A DNA stretch of 64,000 nucleotides from Bimastos eiseni (taxonomy: Eukaryota; Annelida; Clitellata; Crassiclitellata; Lumbricidae), in assembly GCA_959347315.1 (NCBI GenBank), contig OY365806.1, positions 21,900,900-21,964,899 on the forward strand, written 5' to 3'. Numbering within the stretch: position 1 is the first letter of the stretch; each line of letters begins with the position of its first letter. The position numbers and the translations under genes were made by a program. Of the stretch, positions 60,930-64,000 are shown in pieces. The notes under the pieces were generated by a model. The model was not told where the DNA came from, ran no database searches, and saw only the letters and a program-made list of their open reading frames with translations.

Positions 60930-62509
60930 AGGTGACACAAAAGTTCGTTCACTGTTTTCAAACTTAAATATCTCGGTCAAAATGATTCGGAACTCTTAAA
61001 TATTTTTCATCTGAGCTGTACCCCACACCCTATTCTAGGGGTGATTCTAACATAGGCCTCAGTCTACTGAACCGTCTGAAACCTCTGTTATGTTAGGCAT
61101 ATACTGGACTCCCGTATTGTATATCCCTAAAATTTTGAAGTGGAACGTGCGTTAAATGATGCGACAATGTACACCTTAGGTGCACGAGGTGCATTTCTGG
61201 CTCGTGCGTGAATATGTCACCAATATTCATGCCGATTAATTGATTAAAATTAGGAGCATGGACACTGGACTGTGCAATACTGCTCTAATAATTTGTTTAC
61301 TTATGAAGGCCGATCCATCTATTATGTAGGCAAAGAAATCTGATTATTGGACCCCCCTCTCTGTGTACATTTCATGGACATCTATAAGCCATTGATTTTA
61401 CTGCAGGCTATTTATTTTTATTAAGCATCATATTTAACAGCTTAAGTTTGTTAACTGTCATGAAGTAACTAACTAATTAACTAACAACACTCGCATTTAA
61501 AAAAGTTTTAATGCTACATAAAATTGATTAAGCAGGAACATAGTCTATGATTGGGTAATGGGTACACAGTTCTGATCTTAATATTCCGCATTGTGGACGT
61601 CACAATTAGCCAGTTAGATTTACATAGGTACATATTTTCTGGACCTCCTACCCACCCATATGCAAAAATCGCCAAAATTCGAAACCCCTCCCCTCGCTGT
61701 GTACATACTATGTGGATGGCCTCTGAGTCACCCTTCAAGAAGTTTTATGTACTAAATGGGGTTCACTGGAGGAGAACGTTCCATCTTCTCCACAGATGAA
61801 GTTTAGTCCATCAGTGATGATGTGGGATGGGATGTCATCTGGAGTATCATTAGCCTTCACTTTGTTCTAAAGGGGTTGTCCACAAAGGATTCCGCAAAAA
61901 AACAGGATGGTGCACGCTGTCATACATCAAATGTGACCACAAAATGGTTGGTCTACAATCTCTATAGTCATACATGAAGTCGAAGGATTAGGCACCCAAC
62001 TCTTTGGATGACTCTCGCATTTAGAACTTGTGAAGTATTTAGTCTCTCAGCGTTTATGATGATCATGAGCCAAAGAACGCTGATCAGCACAAACGTCGCC
62101 TCCAACAAGCGTGGAAATCGATAGAAGTTGGGCCGCTTCAGTCGCTAATCCAGTCTATGCCATAGGGGCCTACAGAGTCGGTACATCATTAAGCAGAAAG
62201 CAAACTGTATGCTAATAGCCTTTGTCTCCAAGACTTGGGTACAAATATTGTGTTTTGGTCTACTAGGCCCAATATTTTGTTCACAGTGATATTATAATGA
62301 ACAAACTGCATCGCATAGCAGTTTCCTGGAAACTGGTCCTCTTTAATTGTTTCAATATATGATGGCAACCACGGACCGGATCTTAACCAAATTTGTACCC
62401 ATATCTTTCATTTGACTTGTGTATGCACTGACAAAATATCATAAAAAAATATGAAGCCCTTACTGAGAAAACGCATTTTGAAAACGGTGAACAAACTTTA
62501 GTGTCAGCC
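60930..62509 (+). mobile_element. Tc1-like transposon relic, 1.58 kb, with inverted repeats and TA flanks
   Basis: AGGTGACACAAAAGTTCGTT at the left and, on the other strand, GGCTGACACTAAAGTTTGTT at the right continue in parallel (CACTGTTTTCAAA / CACCGTTTTCAAA), about 33 bp of inverted repeat. Both ends abut TA, the Tc1/mariner target. Between 61750 and 62220 a plus-strand transposase C-terminus is readable across frame shifts and stops: DDHEPKNADQHKRRLQQAWK, then LQSLIQSMP, as in the W..I....I..LI.SM.RR end of Tc1-type enzymes. The DNA-binding part is not visible. Not functional. Confidence 0.75.
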
Positions 62510-62784
62510 TATATTAATCAATTAATGATGATCTCATATCTCAATCCCAGTACATTCTACAGCGGCACAGTGCATAATAAGACTAACACGGATCTTAATG
62601 TTAAAAAAATTCCAACACATTAACACAACTAGTCAACTTAATAAGTTATAATGAGACCTAAAAGCAACTTCACATATTTGAATCAAAAAGAAGTCTTTAA
62701 AAGTCATTATTGGTTCTGCTAGATCTCCATTCTTGTGAGAGAAAGTTTAGATGTTACGGTCTTGTACATCTATTACAGAAATGT

Positions 62785-62790
62785 GTTTAT
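62785..62790 (-). terminator. Candidate poly(A) signal directly after the glycine-rich stop codon
   Basis: Minus strand reads GGATAAATAAACAC: the TAA stop runs straight into AATAAA. This would give a 3' untranslated region of only a few tens of bases. Confidence 0.35.
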
Positions 62791-63580
62791 TTATCCGCTG
62801 CCAAATCCGATATAATCATCACCAAACCCACTAGACCCCTTATCAAATGAACTAGGGCCTCTTTCTAAACCACTGAGTCCTCCACCTAATCCTACAGCAG
62901 TAGATCCTAAACCTCCAGAACTACCACTTAAGCCTCCTGTACTTCCACCAAACCCTGCAGGATCAACACTACCAGATCCACCAAATCCTCCACCAGACCC
63001 TACATCAGATCCACCAAATCCTCTATTTGATCCACCAAATCCTCCACCATATCCACCAAATCCTCTATCTGATCCACCAAATGCTCTATTTGATCCACCA
63101 AATCCTCCACCAGATCCACCAAATCCTCTATTTGATCCACCAAATCCTCCACCAGATCCACCAAATCCTCTATCTGATCCACCAAATCCTCTAATTGATC
63201 CACCAAATCCTCCACCAAATCCTCCACCAGATCCACCAAATCCTCTATCTGATCCACCAAATTCTCTGCTTCCACTGAATCCTCCACGAGGTTCACCATA
63301 TCCTCCCCTTCCACCGTATCCTCCACTGTATGAGCCACCAAATCCTCCACGATTGCCACCATATCTTCCAAAGCCTGCACCAGCACCACGACTATATCCG
63401 CCAGATCCTCGTCCTCTGGACATTCCACCACGCGACTGTCCGTATCCTCCAAACAATCCACCACCCCTTCCTCCATATCCACCAGATGATCCATATCCAC
63501 CAGATGATCCACCTCTGTAACCACCATGGAAACCTCTTCCGCCTCCAAAGTCCCCAAGACGTGGCACCTTTGTCGGTGGC
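62791..63580 (-). CDS. Last exon of a glycine-rich repeat protein
   Basis: After the acceptor TTTTGTAG the frame opens at 63580 (phase 2) as PPTKVPRLGDFGGGRGFHGG and runs 263 codons to TAA at 62793-62791. The first half has GGYGGRGG and RGG elements. The middle is a tandem repeat of GFGGSDRGFGGSGG with N/D exchange (about 63000-63270). The end is GGLGSTAVGLGGGLSGLERG ... DDYIGFGSG. Such RGG/GFGG tails occur in hnRNP-like RNA-binding proteins and favour condensate formation, but no folded domain lies in the window, so the family is unknown. AATAAA overlaps the stop region (62785-62790) and may be its poly(A) signal. Upstream exons are beyond 64000 or unrecognised. Confidence 0.75.
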
Positions 63581-64000
63581 CTACAAAATTACAAGAGAAA
63601 ACAACAGAACAAGTGAGACCATAAATATTATTGAAATTTTAATCACTGATTTTTATAGCTCTTTATACTCTCATGTCACTCTAATACTGATCTTAGAGTT
63701 AATTAAAACTGACAAGTTCATCTGCTGACAAGAAATGCTTGAACAGCTGTTTCCATGAAGAGGCCCTCAATCCCTTTCATACACATATAGAATCAACCGA
63801 TGATTATAGGTTCAGATACTGTAGATGTCTATTAAAGTGTCTACTGACAACTTAAATGGTCATGCATAAGCACGTGTGAAAACGGAGGGAAAGTTCATCC
63901 AGTGCATACATGGAAGGGCATTGTGTCAAATGAAGTTGTCCTGATCGAAATTTGAAAGTTATTTCAGTACAGACTGACTTAAACATTAACTGGTGAATTA
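63581..64000 (-). other. Intron or 5' region of the glycine-rich gene
   Basis: No exon could be recognised on the minus strand; the window ends here. Confidence 0.4.

Noticed and set aside
61551..61799. 82-codon plus-strand open frame inside the Tc1 relic
   Set aside because: No match to transposase order except its last residues; no start context; it lies inside decayed transposon DNA.
63000..63557. 185-codon minus-strand open frame rich in LVD/EDL
   Set aside because: It is the shifted frame of the glycine-rich exon; the repeat keeps every frame free of stops.

Overview
The window is nuclear DNA from an animal, most likely a marine invertebrate. It is AT-rich and mostly non-coding, its genes are split by GT-AG introns of roughly 0.1-4 kb, and its transposon load is heavy but largely decayed. 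The proteins are typical of animals (MICAL, EVI5, TBCE). Nothing here fixes the phylum. There are no bacterial-style operons, CRISPR arrays or ribosome-binding sites.

Region by region: 1-19122 (+) is the 3' part of a MICAL (F-actin monooxygenase) gene. It has the end of the CH domain, a LIM domain split over two exons, one 4.5-kb disordered exon and a C-terminal bMERB Rab-binding coiled coil. The FAD monooxygenase part lies before the window. I rebuilt 15 exons whose phases all agree (6450 nt, 2149 codons plus stop). From 19123 to 37300 the DNA is gene-poor: hAT relics, tRNA-derived SINEs, two decayed CR1/L2-like LINEs, microsatellites and one unassigned open exon. Inside it, on the minus strand at 30391-29118, is a probable 4-exon gene of 220 codons with phase-1 introns that I do not recognise. 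53485-37326 (-) is a complete EVI5-type Rab GTPase-activating gene: 20 exons, 870 codons, TBC domain plus long coiled coil, with two GC-AG introns. 53486-59036 is intergenic with LINE ends, a 38-bp minisatellite, a hAT-like MITE and an exact 91-bp duplication. 59091-60677 (+) is a full-length TBCE (tubulin chaperone E) whose whole coding sequence is one exon. 60930-62509 is a Tc1-like transposon relic with recognisable inverted repeats and TA flanks. 63580-62791 (-) is the last exon of a glycine-rich, tandemly repeated protein.

How the genes relate: MICAL (Rab-binding, actin-oxidising), EVI5 (Rab inactivation) and TBCE (tubulin folding) all act on membrane traffic and cytoskeleton, but they are separate transcription units and I claim no operon or co-regulation. 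EVI5 and TBCE are divergent; TBCE and the glycine-rich gene converge.

The most unusual non-coding signals are: a 71-bp TTAA-flanked near-perfect palindrome present twice in opposite orientation; hAT-like elements with readable 8-bp target-site duplications in MICAL and EVI5 introns; and LINE and SINE copies that share a GCTATATAAAT-type 3' tail. I found no clearly new enzymatic or defence system.
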